From Acetobacteraceae bacterium (GTDB taxonomy: Bacteria; Pseudomonadota; Alphaproteobacteria; Acetobacterales; Acetobacteraceae), in NCBI GenBank assembly GCA_027311485.1, contig DAICYU010000323.1, forward strand, positions 1 to 5,340: DNA of 5,340 bases, read 5' to 3'. Both the position numbers and the translations under genes were made by a program. Of the stretch, positions 1 to 5,198 are shown piece after piece (position 1 is the first letter of the stretch; each line of letters starts with the position of its first letter). The notes under the pieces were generated by a model. It was not told the DNA's origin. It did no database searches and saw only the letters and a list, made by a program, of their open reading frames with translations.

Positions 1-456
1 GGCCAGGGCGTTGAATGCCGGTATCAGGCTCGGCACTTCGGTATTGAACGTGTAGCTTATGTCGACCTGAGAAAAGCTGGAGAGGCTCGCGCACACCGCA
101 GGCCGCGTTAGCGTGATATCACTGGCTGGGATGGACAAGCCACGACTGCTCGCCAGCGTTTGGATATATGTCGTGGTTGCGCTGGCACTGTAGGCGCCGC
201 CCGACGAGCAGCCGCTTGCCAGCACGCCCATGCAACGGGCCCCCTCAATCGCAACCTCCTCAATGATCTGATACGTCCAATAGGCGCGGGCCGCCTCCAT
301 GATACCAAATATCCAAAGCATCAGAACGAGCGCAACCAATGCAAACTCGATGGATGTGACACCACGGCATGCCCCGATGATCCTGGGGACGCCACGATGC
401 CAAGCATTGCCGCCTCGTGCGGATCGGCGGGTTGGCACGGTCAACCGTGCGCTCAT
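1..456 (-). CDS. TadE/TadF-like pseudopilin, partial (cut by the left edge)
   Basis: This reading frame stays open from an ATG at 456-454 to the left edge: 152 residues with no stop, so the C-terminus is missing. After a basic 31-residue leader come Gly32, Val-Thr-Ser-Ile, Glu37 and Phe38, then a membrane segment at about 38-53 and Glu54. This matches the G-x4-E-F prepilin peptidase site and single membrane helix of TadE/TadF pseudopilins. The Flp pilin at the right end of the window has the same layout (Gly, Val-Thr-Met-Leu, Glu-Tyr). A Tyr/Pro-rich stretch near residues 130-150 resembles the end of the TadE domain. Expected role: a minor pseudopilin of the Tad pilus in the inner membrane, processed by TadV-type peptidase. 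The ATG overlaps the stop of the upstream TadE gene (ATGA), which supports this start and coupled translation. Whether it should be called TadE or TadF cannot be decided from the visible part. Confidence 0.82.
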   Translation of the reverse strand, partial: MSARLTVPTRRSARGGNAWHRGVPRIIGACRGVTSIEFALVALVLMLWIFGIMEAARAYWTYQIIEEVAIEGARCMGVLASGCSSGGAYSASATTTYIQTLASSRGLSIPASDITLTRPAVCASLSSFSQVDISYTFNTEVPSLIPAFNALA

Positions 457-1061
457 TGCACTTGGACCGCCACGCTCTGAGTCAGCGGGCCTGACGCGAA
501 TTCGACGCTCAGGATACTCGGCGTAAATGCGCGGGATGCGGTGATGGTAACAAATTTCCCCGCTTTCGCGCCATCACCTGCATTGTCACACGCTTCGCTA
601 TCATCAGATACGGATGTGCCCCACTCCCACGCTCCCGGGGAGCCGGACAGACAATAATACGCATTGGCACTGGAAGCAGAGCCGCCCGATACCGCCGACC
701 CATTGGAAAAGGTCACAGTCGGCCCGTTGTTCACGACGACAGTGCCGCTCGCCCATCCGACCCCATTGATGTTGCCAACGATCTGGGCAATCGCAGCGGC
801 GAGGGCGGCGCCATTCGCGGCGCTGACGCTGGACTGGTTCGCTAATGCATAGTCTGCCCCGGCGTGAACAGCGGCGGACAGGCGGAGCTGCGCCAGAAAG
901 AGCTGGGCGGCGTCGACGGAACCGATCAGCAGCGCGCTGAGCAGCGGCGCCACAAGGGCGAACTCCAAGGCGGCCAGGGCCGAGCGTTCCCGGCGCATAC
1001 GGCGGATCAGGGCGCCAACCCGATGGGCCCGCAAGGACAGCGGACGCCGCATGGCTATCAT
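453..1061 (-). CDS. TadE-like pseudopilin of the Tad pilus locus
   Basis: This is a 202-residue protein. The basic N-terminus (many Arg in 5-26) is followed by Ser27-Ala28, Leu-Ala-Ala-Leu, Glu33-Phe34 and a hydrophobic helix to about residue 47, then Asp50; this is the TadE-type N-terminal domain. Glu33 fits the +5 glutamate of a prepilin peptidase site, but the -1 residue would be Ala28 rather than Gly, unlike its neighbour and Flp. The rest is Gly/Ser/Ala/Asn-rich, with two cysteines in the C-terminal third and a Phe-Thr-Pro-Ser-Ile stretch near residue 180, similar to the end of other TadE proteins. The frame is open further upstream to 1178, but the start at 1061 is preferred because its ATG overlaps the tadG stop as ATGA and gives a normal-length leader; an ATG at 1052 is a second option. 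It is the middle gene of the tadG-tadE-tadE operon. Function is inferred from the family. Confidence 0.85.
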   Translation of the reverse strand: MIAMRRPLSLRAHRVGALIRRMRRERSALAALEFALVAPLLSALLIGSVDAAQLFLAQLRLSAAVHAGADYALANQSSVSAANGAALAAAIAQIVGNINGVGWASGTVVVNNGPTVTFSNGSAVSGGSASSANAYYCLSGSPGAWEWGTSVSDDSEACDNAGDGAKAGKFVTITASRAFTPSILSVEFASGPLTQSVAVQVQ

Positions 1062-3082
1062 TGAACCAACGCCACGCCGGATCCGCTGTTTGACAGGCTG
1101 CCGGGCAAACCGACGCAGGTCGATCCCAGGACACCGCCGCCGCTCAGATTGATTTCGGCGCCAATCAGTTCCAGGCAAGCCGCACCTTCCGGGTCCCCGG
1201 CGTCCTGGAGCTGTGCACCACCGCTGACATTGATCGCCCCGTACGGAAAGTAGAAAACGCCGGTGATCTGTGTGTCAGTGGCACCTGTCGTGAAATCGGC
1301 TGACCCGGTCAGACTTGAGCTGGTCGGTCCGATTACGGCGAGCCCGGCGGTGTTACTGCCAACCGCGGATGATGTTGAGGGCGCGGTCAGCTGCACATGC
1401 GCATAGCCAGCACCCAGGCAGAACGCGGACCCGGCATATCCATTGCAGGATGTGGTGCTGGCCCCGGACAGTATAAGCGACACGCCGGTCGCGGTCAGCC
1501 CGGTAACGGTGCCCGACGTCGGACAGTTGGACACATCGCCGCCGTCGCTGGCACCAAATGAGGCATAACCATTGATGGTATAGACCCCGGCACCGAGGTC
1601 GATGCCGCCGGCGGCATTCACGCTGCCATTGATGTCGTGTTCGGCCGCCGCGCCCAGTGCAACGCAGGTGCCCCCCGATGTCGCGATCCCACCCGCCATC
1701 GTGAAAGCGCTGCCGTCGTCATTGGCGTCGCCGAGGATGGCCGCCCCATTCGCGTTGTTCAACGAATAGCCGGCGCTGGACGCGCCAATGACGAAACTAT
1801 TCCCGCTGCTGCCGCTGCCCAGCGTAAGGGCGGCGACGGAAGGCATCCCGCTGGCACCCTGATAGATTCCACCCGTCAGGGTAAACGTGCCTGGCCCCGG
1901 GATGTTCAGCCGCGAACTGCCGGTCAGGCAAATACTGTAGCCGCTACCGCCGCTGCAGGACGATGTCGTCCCGATGTTGAACGTACCGCCATTGCTGAAA
2001 GTGATGACCATAGAGCCGCTGGCGACGATTCCGCCCGCGATGTTGTAATTGGCAGCACCCAGATTGATGGCTGAACCGCTGCTGCCGTTGATGTCGCCCG
2101 CGAAATTGAACGTTCGCTCCACCTCTGAATCGCCGGACCCCAGATTTAAGGCGAGTCCACCGCCCAGTGCCATCGGGCCAAAGGTGAATGTGCCGCTTTC
2201 AGGGCAGGATACATTCCAGACAGAATGACTGAGCGATGCCGTGCAGCCGGCAGGAAGCGGCGGACTGCTCATAGTGGTCGGATAATAGCCAAAGTTCAGT
2301 GCGCTGCCGCCGGTGACCACGGGCGCAGCCGGTGAGGCGATCGCCGAAACCACACTGATTCGGCTCGTGGCTGCGGTCACCTCGGTGTTGCTGGCCAGTT
2401 TGTCCACGCTGACGGTCTGCGAAAAGGTGACTGACGCCGTCCCACTCGGTGGCAGGATGTCGGTGCAGCCGCTCTGGACCGGTGCGGCGGCCGACGCGTA
2501 GTCGACGGCTAGTGTGGTGATCCTGGCGCCGCAGTGGACGTAGACGGATGTATTTTCGCCCGGAACGGTGCCGTTCGAGGCCACGGCACAGCCGTTGGCT
2601 GTGATGCTGGTTCCGCCGGTGACCGAGATGCCGGTTCCGGACGCCTGCAGGGCGGTGATGCAGCCTGGCGTTCCGGTCCGGATTTCCGCGAACGCGGCCG
2701 CGCCAACGGCCATCGACGAGCCGCCCGTCAGGACTCCACCCAGATATAAGGGCGAGGTCGTCGCGACCGTTGCCTCGACCGCGCTGTTTCCATCGCCGGT
2801 CGGGGACGAGACAAGGCTTGCCGTGATGGCGTCCGACGACAAGCCATTCAACGTCGCGATGCGGGCAACGGCGCTGTCGACTGCCGTCATTGTTTGCGTG
2901 CTCTGGTAAGTGATCGCACCGGCATAGGCGGCGAGATCCGCAAGCCGCTGATCCTGGCTACGCGCGACAAACGCACCGCCCAGGTCGACCGCAAAAGCCG
3001 CGACGCCCATGATGGCCAGCATGGACATCGCCACAAGTGTGAGGACGGACCCTCGGCGGCTTCGGACAAATCGCTTCCACAT
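1058..3082 (-). CDS. TadG-like Flp pilus assembly protein, Gly/Ser/Asn-rich
   Basis: This is a 674-residue protein. Residues 1-12 are basic, 13-34 form one hydrophobic segment, and 35-60 (Asp-Leu-Gly-Gly, Gln-Asp-Gln-Arg-Leu-Ala-Asp-Leu-Ala-Ala) complete the TadG-like N-terminal domain, which anchors these proteins in the inner membrane with the bulk in the periplasm. A Cys-Ile-Thr-Ala-Leu stretch at 141-145 and a later Gly-Cys (164-165) are typical of alphaproteobacterial TadG relatives. From about 325 to 660 the chain is low-complexity Gly/Ser/Asn/Ala with alternating hydrophobic residues, resembling a right-handed beta-helix; a module at 328-352 recurs at 482-508. I count 14 cysteines, so disulfides are possible. 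I see no von Willebrand A domain (no clear D-x-S-x-S motif), although many TadG proteins have one. The start ATG at 3082-3080 has GAGG 6 bases upstream. It is the first gene of the minus-strand operon and overlaps tadE by 4 bases. Family assignment is solid; its exact job in the pilus is not known. Confidence 0.83.
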   Translation of the reverse strand: MWKRFVRSRRGSVLTLVAMSMLAIMGVAAFAVDLGGAFVARSQDQRLADLAAYAGAITYQSTQTMTAVDSAVARIATLNGLSSDAITASLVSSPTGDGNSAVEATVATTSPLYLGGVLTGGSSMAVGAAAFAEIRTGTPGCITALQASGTGISVTGGTSITANGCAVASNGTVPGENTSVYVHCGARITTLAVDYASAAAPVQSGCTDILPPSGTASVTFSQTVSVDKLASNTEVTAATSRISVVSAIASPAAPVVTGGSALNFGYYPTTMSSPPLPAGCTASLSHSVWNVSCPESGTFTFGPMALGGGLALNLGSGDSEVERTFNFAGDINGSSGSAINLGAANYNIAGGIVASGSMVITFSNGGTFNIGTTSSCSGGSGYSICLTGSSRLNIPGPGTFTLTGGIYQGASGMPSVAALTLGSGSSGNSFVIGASSAGYSLNNANGAAILGDANDDGSAFTMAGGIATSGGTCVALGAAAEHDINGSVNAAGGIDLGAGVYTINGYASFGASDGGDVSNCPTSGTVTGLTATGVSLILSGASTTSCNGYAGSAFCLGAGYAHVQLTAPSTSSAVGSNTAGLAVIGPTSSSLTGSADFTTGATDTQITGVFYFPYGAINVSGGAQLQDAGDPEGAACLELIGAEINLSGGGVLGSTCVGLPGSLSNSGSGVALVQ
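1559..1639 (-). repeat. TadG internal repeat, copy 2
   Basis: This segment encodes TadG residues 482-508. It carries Asp-Ile-Asn-Gly-Ser followed by Ile-Asp-Leu-Gly-Ala-Gly-Val-Tyr-Thr-Ile-Asn-Gly. It aligns with residues 328-352, with similar residues at most positions and a few extra residues between the two blocks. The match is at protein level; only short DNA stretches are shared. Confidence 0.5.
2027..2101 (-). repeat. TadG internal repeat, copy 1
   Basis: This segment encodes TadG residues 328-352. It carries Asp-Ile-Asn-Gly-Ser followed by Ile-Asn-Leu-Gly-Ala-Ala-Asn-Tyr-Asn-Ile-Ala-Gly. The same pattern returns at 1559-1639. Regular spacing of Gly/Asn and Ile/Leu is what a beta-helix coil repeat would look like. 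Confidence 0.5.
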
Positions 3083-3164
3083 GATGCGCCTCGTCCCCTG
3101 ACGGTACCTGGAGCAGCCCGACCAGCAAGGAGCCCAAGGCCCGGAACAGACTCCATTTTCGGCA

Positions 3165-3173
3165 TGTATACAC
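3165..3173 (-). promoter_or_regulatory. Candidate -10 region of the tadG operon
   Basis: On the minus strand this reads ATGTATACA as part of GTGTATACAT, and TATACA is a fair -10 box. It lies about 85 bases before the tadG start codon. No good -35 sits 16-18 bases upstream of it. The octamer TGTATACA is itself a palindrome and could instead be a protein site. Confidence 0.2.
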
Positions 3174-3217
3174 GAGTAACAACGCTTTGCCGATCCGCGG
3201 CATTGCCTAACCGGAAA

Positions 3218-3227
3218 GGACTAGTCC
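3218..3227. promoter_or_regulatory. GGACTAGTCC palindrome, candidate operator
   Basis: This perfect 10-base palindrome has flanks AAA and CTTT, so the dyad extends to AAAGGACT / AGTCC(C)TTT with one extra base. It lies near the middle of the divergent region, 24 bases before the candidate GATAAT box. No bound protein can be named from sequence. Confidence 0.35.
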
Positions 3228-3228
3228 C

Positions 3229-3256
3229 TTTGGCCAGGCTAGATATAGACGATAAT
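3229..3256 (+). promoter_or_regulatory. Candidate sigma-70-type promoter of the response regulator
   Basis: GATAAT at 3251-3256 is one base from TATAAT. Sixteen bases upstream lies only a poor -35 (TTTGGC, 3229-3234). A weak -35 would suit an activated promoter. The predicted start near 3263 would leave an untranslated leader of about 88 bases. Confidence 0.25.
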
Positions 3257-3265
3257 ACGTAGCCT
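3236..3265. repeat. AGGCTA / TAGCCT inverted repeat
   Basis: Six-base perfect arms (3236-3241 and 3260-3265) are separated by 18 bases that include the candidate -10 box GATAAT at 3251-3256. The position fits an operator straddling the regulator promoter, but arms this short can arise by chance. Confidence 0.25.
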
Positions 3266-3303
3266 AGTCATTTCGGTGGAGTGGACGCAAAACCGGCCTG
3301 CAA

Positions 3304-3326
3304 TCATCCTTGGCAACAACGGATGA
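3304..3326 (+). other. Hairpin in the leader of the response regulator mRNA
   Basis: TCATCC (3304-3309) and GGATGA (3321-3326) can pair around an 11-base loop. The hairpin ends 9 bases before the ribosome binding site (3336-3342). No U-run follows, so it is not a terminator. An influence on translation is possible but not shown. Confidence 0.3.
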
Positions 3327-3335
3327 CTACTCGCT

Positions 3336-3342
3336 GGAGGGG
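3336..3342 (+). promoter_or_regulatory. Ribosome binding site of the response regulator
   Basis: GGAGGGG lies 8 bases before the ATG at 3351. It fixes that ATG as the start, which agrees with the protein beginning directly at the first beta strand of the receiver domain, as in CtrA. Confidence 0.75.
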
Positions 3343-3350
3343 CTCTGAAG

Positions 3351-4118
3351 ATGCTGATCTTGCGAATTGGCTCAGATCAAACGTTGTTCGGGATCGAGCA
3401 ACGGTCGTTGTTTCACCGGGCCGGCATGCTGTGCGAACAGACGCAATCCTTGCACGAGGCAACTGAGTTCCTTCGAACATACGATTACAATATCGTCTTG
3501 CTCGACCAGTTCCTGCGCGATGGACCCTGCCATGAGGTGGTTCGGAAGCTCCGCGCCGCCGGTTGCTCGGTTCCGATCGTTGTTCTGGGTGATTCAGCCA
3601 CGCCACGCATGAAGGCGTTATCGCTGGATCAGGGCGCCGATGATTACATCACACTGCCCTGTGCGCCTGAGGAGGTACTGGCCCGCATCCGGGCGGTTGT
3701 GCGGCGCAGTACCGGTCATGCCGGATCGATCCTGCGGGCGGGTAGGGCCGAGTTCACGCTCGACCAGCGCCAGGTCCGCGTCGGCGGCAAGTCCCTGGCG
3801 CTTTCCAAGCGGGAGTTCATGGTGCTGGAACTGCTGTTCCTGAAACAAGGCTGCACGGTAACCAAAACCGCGCTGTTCAATCATCTGTACTGCGGCCAGG
3901 ACGAACGCGAGATGAAAACGCTTGACGTTATTGTCTGCCGGCTTCGCAAGAAGCTGATGGCTGCGGGCATGCCGCCACTGATTGAAACGGTATGGGGCTT
4001 CGGTTATACGCTGCGTGTTGAGAACGCGACCACCGTTGATCCAATCCCATCTGCACTGCCGGCCACTGCCGTAGCGCCGCGAAATTCTGCGCAGATCCTG
4101 GTTATGGCAACAGTCTGA
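3351..4118 (+). CDS. CtrA-like OmpR-family response regulator with degenerate receiver
   Basis: This 255-residue protein has an N-terminal receiver (about 1-118), a winged-helix OmpR-type DNA-binding domain (about 127-222) and a 33-residue tail. Segments Arg-Arg-Ser-x-Gly-His-Ala (118-124), Asn-His-Leu-Tyr-x-Gly-x-Asp-Glu (177-185), Leu-Arg-Lys-Lys-Leu (198-202) and Ile-Glu-Thr-Val-Trp-Gly-x-Gly-Tyr (211-219) closely match remembered Caulobacter CtrA, so it is a CtrA paralogue rather than a generic OmpR protein. The receiver keeps the likely phospho-acceptor Asp52 and Asp9. The other acidic-pocket position is Ser8, the switch Ser/Thr is Gly80 and the conserved Lys is Leu102 (Thr-Leu-Pro instead of Thr-Lys-Pro). 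Phosphorylation is therefore probably weak or absent. The C-terminus ends Ala-Thr-Val, without the Ala-Ala end that marks CtrA for ClpXP. No kinase gene is nearby. It probably controls the flanking tad and flp units and heads an operon with the transglycosylase. Confidence 0.87.
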   Translation: MLILRIGSDQTLFGIEQRSLFHRAGMLCEQTQSLHEATEFLRTYDYNIVLLDQFLRDGPCHEVVRKLRAAGCSVPIVVLGDSATPRMKALSLDQGADDYITLPCAPEEVLARIRAVVRRSTGHAGSILRAGRAEFTLDQRQVRVGGKSLALSKREFMVLELLFLKQGCTVTKTALFNHLYCGQDEREMKTLDVIVCRLRKKLMAAGMPPLIETVWGFGYTLRVENATTVDPIPSALPATAVAPRNSAQILVMATV

Positions 4119-4140
4119 TATTCGGCAGGCCGAGCCGGCG

Positions 4141-4878
4141 GTGATGATCAACACGCGGCATATCATGGCGAAAAGCCCGCCAGGCACCATGGGGCTGCGG
4201 CGTCTTGCCCGGGCAGTGCTGTCGGCCATCCTCTTGGGTTGTCCGGCGGCAGGCGTCCATGCCCAAACCGCCGGAGACTGCGAACGGGCTGGGCAAACCG
4301 CCGAGTTGCGATATGGTCTGCCGGCTGGCCTGTTGCAGGCAATTGGCCACGTGGAGACTGGCCGATACCTGGCCGAATCCCGCCAATTCAGGGCATGGCC
4401 CTGGTCAGTTGACGTGGATGGGACTGCACGGCTGTTCGACACGGCGCGGGATGCGGCGCAATGGACGCAGACCGTTTCCTCGGGCAATCGCCACAGTATC
4501 GATGTTGGCTGTTTCCAGATCAGCCTGCTCTACCATCCTGATGCTTTTGCTACACTGGATCAGGCGTTTGATCCGGCGACGAATGCCGACTATGCCGCCC
4601 GTTTCCTGGCTTCCTTGAAGGACCGCCTGGGCTCATGGCCGGCGGCGGTGGCCGCTTATCACTCCGCAGATCCTGAGCGTGGCCTGGCTTACCGGCAACG
4701 GGTCTTCGCGGCCTGGTCTGGTCGGGCCAGAATACAGGACGTAGTGGCACCGTCCGAGACCGTCATCCCGGGTGTCCATGTCTGGACGCCGAGCCCGGCT
4801 GGGTTTGCCATGGCGATCATCACACTCGGCCGACCGGCTTCGTCCGCCCTGCCCCACATCGTGACCCCGGCCCGCTGA
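4141..4878 (+). CDS. Secreted lytic transglycosylase (SLT domain)
   Basis: This is predicted to cleave the MurNAc-GlcNAc bond of peptidoglycan in the periplasm. From the GTG at 4141 the protein is 245 residues. Arg20-Arg21 and a hydrophobic stretch (25-39) ending Val-His-Ala41 form a signal peptide with cleavage before Gln42. The SLT domain spans about 47-192: catalytic Glu72 in His-Val-Glu-Thr-Gly-Arg, Ile-Asp-Val-Gly-Cys-Phe-Gln-Ile (120-127) with His132, and Ala-Ala-Tyr-His-Ser (171-175) before Tyr184. Cys47 and Cys124 could form a disulfide. The last 50 residues are Pro/Ala-rich with no domain I recognise. The start is uncertain: ATGs at 4144, 4165 and 4189 are in frame, none has a good ribosome binding site, and 4189 gives the most usual signal peptide length. 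It lies 22 bases after the regulator and is probably co-transcribed with it. Opening the wall for the Tad pilus is the likely role, inferred from context. Confidence 0.85.
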   Translation: MMINTRHIMAKSPPGTMGLRRLARAVLSAILLGCPAAGVHAQTAGDCERAGQTAELRYGLPAGLLQAIGHVETGRYLAESRQFRAWPWSVDVDGTARLFDTARDAAQWTQTVSSGNRHSIDVGCFQISLLYHPDAFATLDQAFDPATNADYAARFLASLKDRLGSWPAAVAAYHSADPERGLAYRQRVFAAWSGRARIQDVVAPSETVIPGVHVWTPSPAGFAMAIITLGRPASSALPHIVTPAR

Positions 4879-4962
4879 ATTCGGCATCGCCAAGCAGCGA
4901 GCCATCGCCGTTGCCAGGGTGAGATAGCCCGCAGTGATGATGATTGACTTAATGGAACAGAA

Positions 4963-4977
4963 AGGCGGCTTCCGCCT
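4963..4977. terminator. Possible weak terminator hairpin
   Basis: AGGCGG (4963-4968) and CCGCCT (4972-4977) form a 6-pair GC-rich stem with a CTT loop, 84 bases after the transglycosylase stop. On the plus strand no T-run follows. On the minus strand the stem is followed by TTTCTGTT, which is closer to an intrinsic terminator, although no minus-strand gene reads into it within the window. It may end plus-strand transcripts inefficiently or simply be a structured element. Confidence 0.3.
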
Positions 4978-5049
4978 ATGCCCGGCACGCCATCACGGAT
5001 TTGCAATCAAAACGCCCGAAATCGGTCATGTATCAGCGTGAGATTGATT

Positions 5050-5079
5050 TTGAAATAGCGCGATAGTTTCACCCATATT
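5050..5079 (+). promoter_or_regulatory. Candidate sigma-70-type promoter of flp
   Basis: TTGAAA (5050-5055) and CATATT (5074-5079) are spaced by 18 bases in the AT-rich stretch. Both boxes overlap the half-site cluster, so a bound protein would act directly on polymerase. The implied leader is about 110 bases. The match is moderate and other positions are possible. Confidence 0.3.
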
Positions 5080-5087
5080 GTAACTAT
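5051..5087. promoter_or_regulatory. Cluster of alternating half-sites upstream of flp
   Basis: Three related half-sites alternate in orientation: TGAAATAG (5051-5058, plus), TGAAACTAT (5063-5071, minus) and TGTAACTAT (5079-5087, plus). The last two form a dyad with 9-base arms, 8 of 9 matching, around 7 bases. The first and second share perfect TGAAA/TTTCA arms. The third copy shares 6 of 8 bases with the Caulobacter CtrA half-site TTAACCAT. This suggests an operator, possibly for the CtrA-like regulator encoded just upstream; that link is inference. Confidence 0.4.
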
Positions 5088-5185
5088 TTTGCAAGCCGCT
5101 TCGAATAACAATGCGCCCGCTTGCTTGTCGCTATTGACGGTTTCTCATGATCCAGTCGGCACGCGGCAAATGGACAGAATGGACC

Positions 5186-5193
5186 AAGGAGAG
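5186..5193 (+). promoter_or_regulatory. Strong ribosome binding site of flp
   Basis: AAGGAGAG contains a full AGGAG, 7 bases before the ATG at 5199. It is among the best ribosome binding sites in the window, as expected for an abundant major pilin, and it fixes the start. Confidence 0.8.
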
Positions 5194-5198
5194 CAATC

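Larger units (their letters stand above)
3083..3350. promoter_or_regulatory. Divergent control region between tadG and the response regulator
   Basis: This 268-base non-coding stretch must hold the promoters of both the minus-strand tad operon and the plus-strand regulator operon. It contains a perfect 10-base palindrome (3218-3227), an AGGCTA/TAGCCT inverted repeat (3236-3241 and 3260-3265) and a direct repeat of CTAGTC (3221-3226 and 3264-3269). A TGTATACA palindrome (3165-3172) could serve as the -10 of tadG, and GATAAT (3251-3256) could be the -10 of the regulator. Neither has a convincing -35. No classical CtrA site (TTAA-N7-TTAA) is present; the nearest fragments are CTAACC at 3207-3212 and GTAAC at 3176-3180. 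Confidence 0.6.
4879..5198. other. Intergenic region upstream of flp
   Basis: These 320 bases carry no convincing gene. The first part is GC-rich with a hairpin at 4963-4977. The stretch from about 5040 to 5110 is markedly AT-richer than the rest of the window and holds inverted half-sites and a candidate promoter. The last part is the flp leader, with a 7-base direct repeat AATGGAC (5169-5175 and 5178-5184) just before the ribosome binding site. Confidence 0.6.

Noticed and set aside
1062..1178. Upstream extension of the TadE-like frame (39 more residues).
   Set aside because: It lies inside the tadG coding region, is Arg-rich with no family match, and the ATGA overlap at 1058-1061 gives a better start.
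1637..2074. Plus-strand open frame of 145 codons inside tadG.
   Set aside because: Arg/Ala-rich shadow antisense to the repetitive TadG body; no motif or ribosome binding site supports it.
2894..3262. Plus-strand open frame covering the start of tadG and part of the divergent region.
   Set aside because: It is antisense to the conserved TadG N-terminus, its composition looks like a shadow, and it would fill the only space for both promoters.
3618..4487. Long minus-strand open frame of 289 codons.
   Set aside because: It runs antisense across the response regulator and the transglycosylase, both of which have clear domain motifs; its Arg/Ser/Pro-rich translation is typical of a shadow in GC-rich DNA.
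4949..4952. TTAA upstream of flp as a classical CtrA site.
   Set aside because: There is no second TTAA at the 7-base spacing on either side.
4937..5041. Small plus-strand open frame of 34 codons between the transglycosylase and flp.
   Set aside because: There is no properly spaced ribosome binding site, the GC hairpin lies inside it, and the peptide shows no recognisable features. It cannot be excluded fully without conservation data.
5076..5093. TTGCA at 5089-5093 as part of a sigma-54 promoter for flp.
   Set aside because: No GG occurs at the required distance upstream, so the -24 element is missing.
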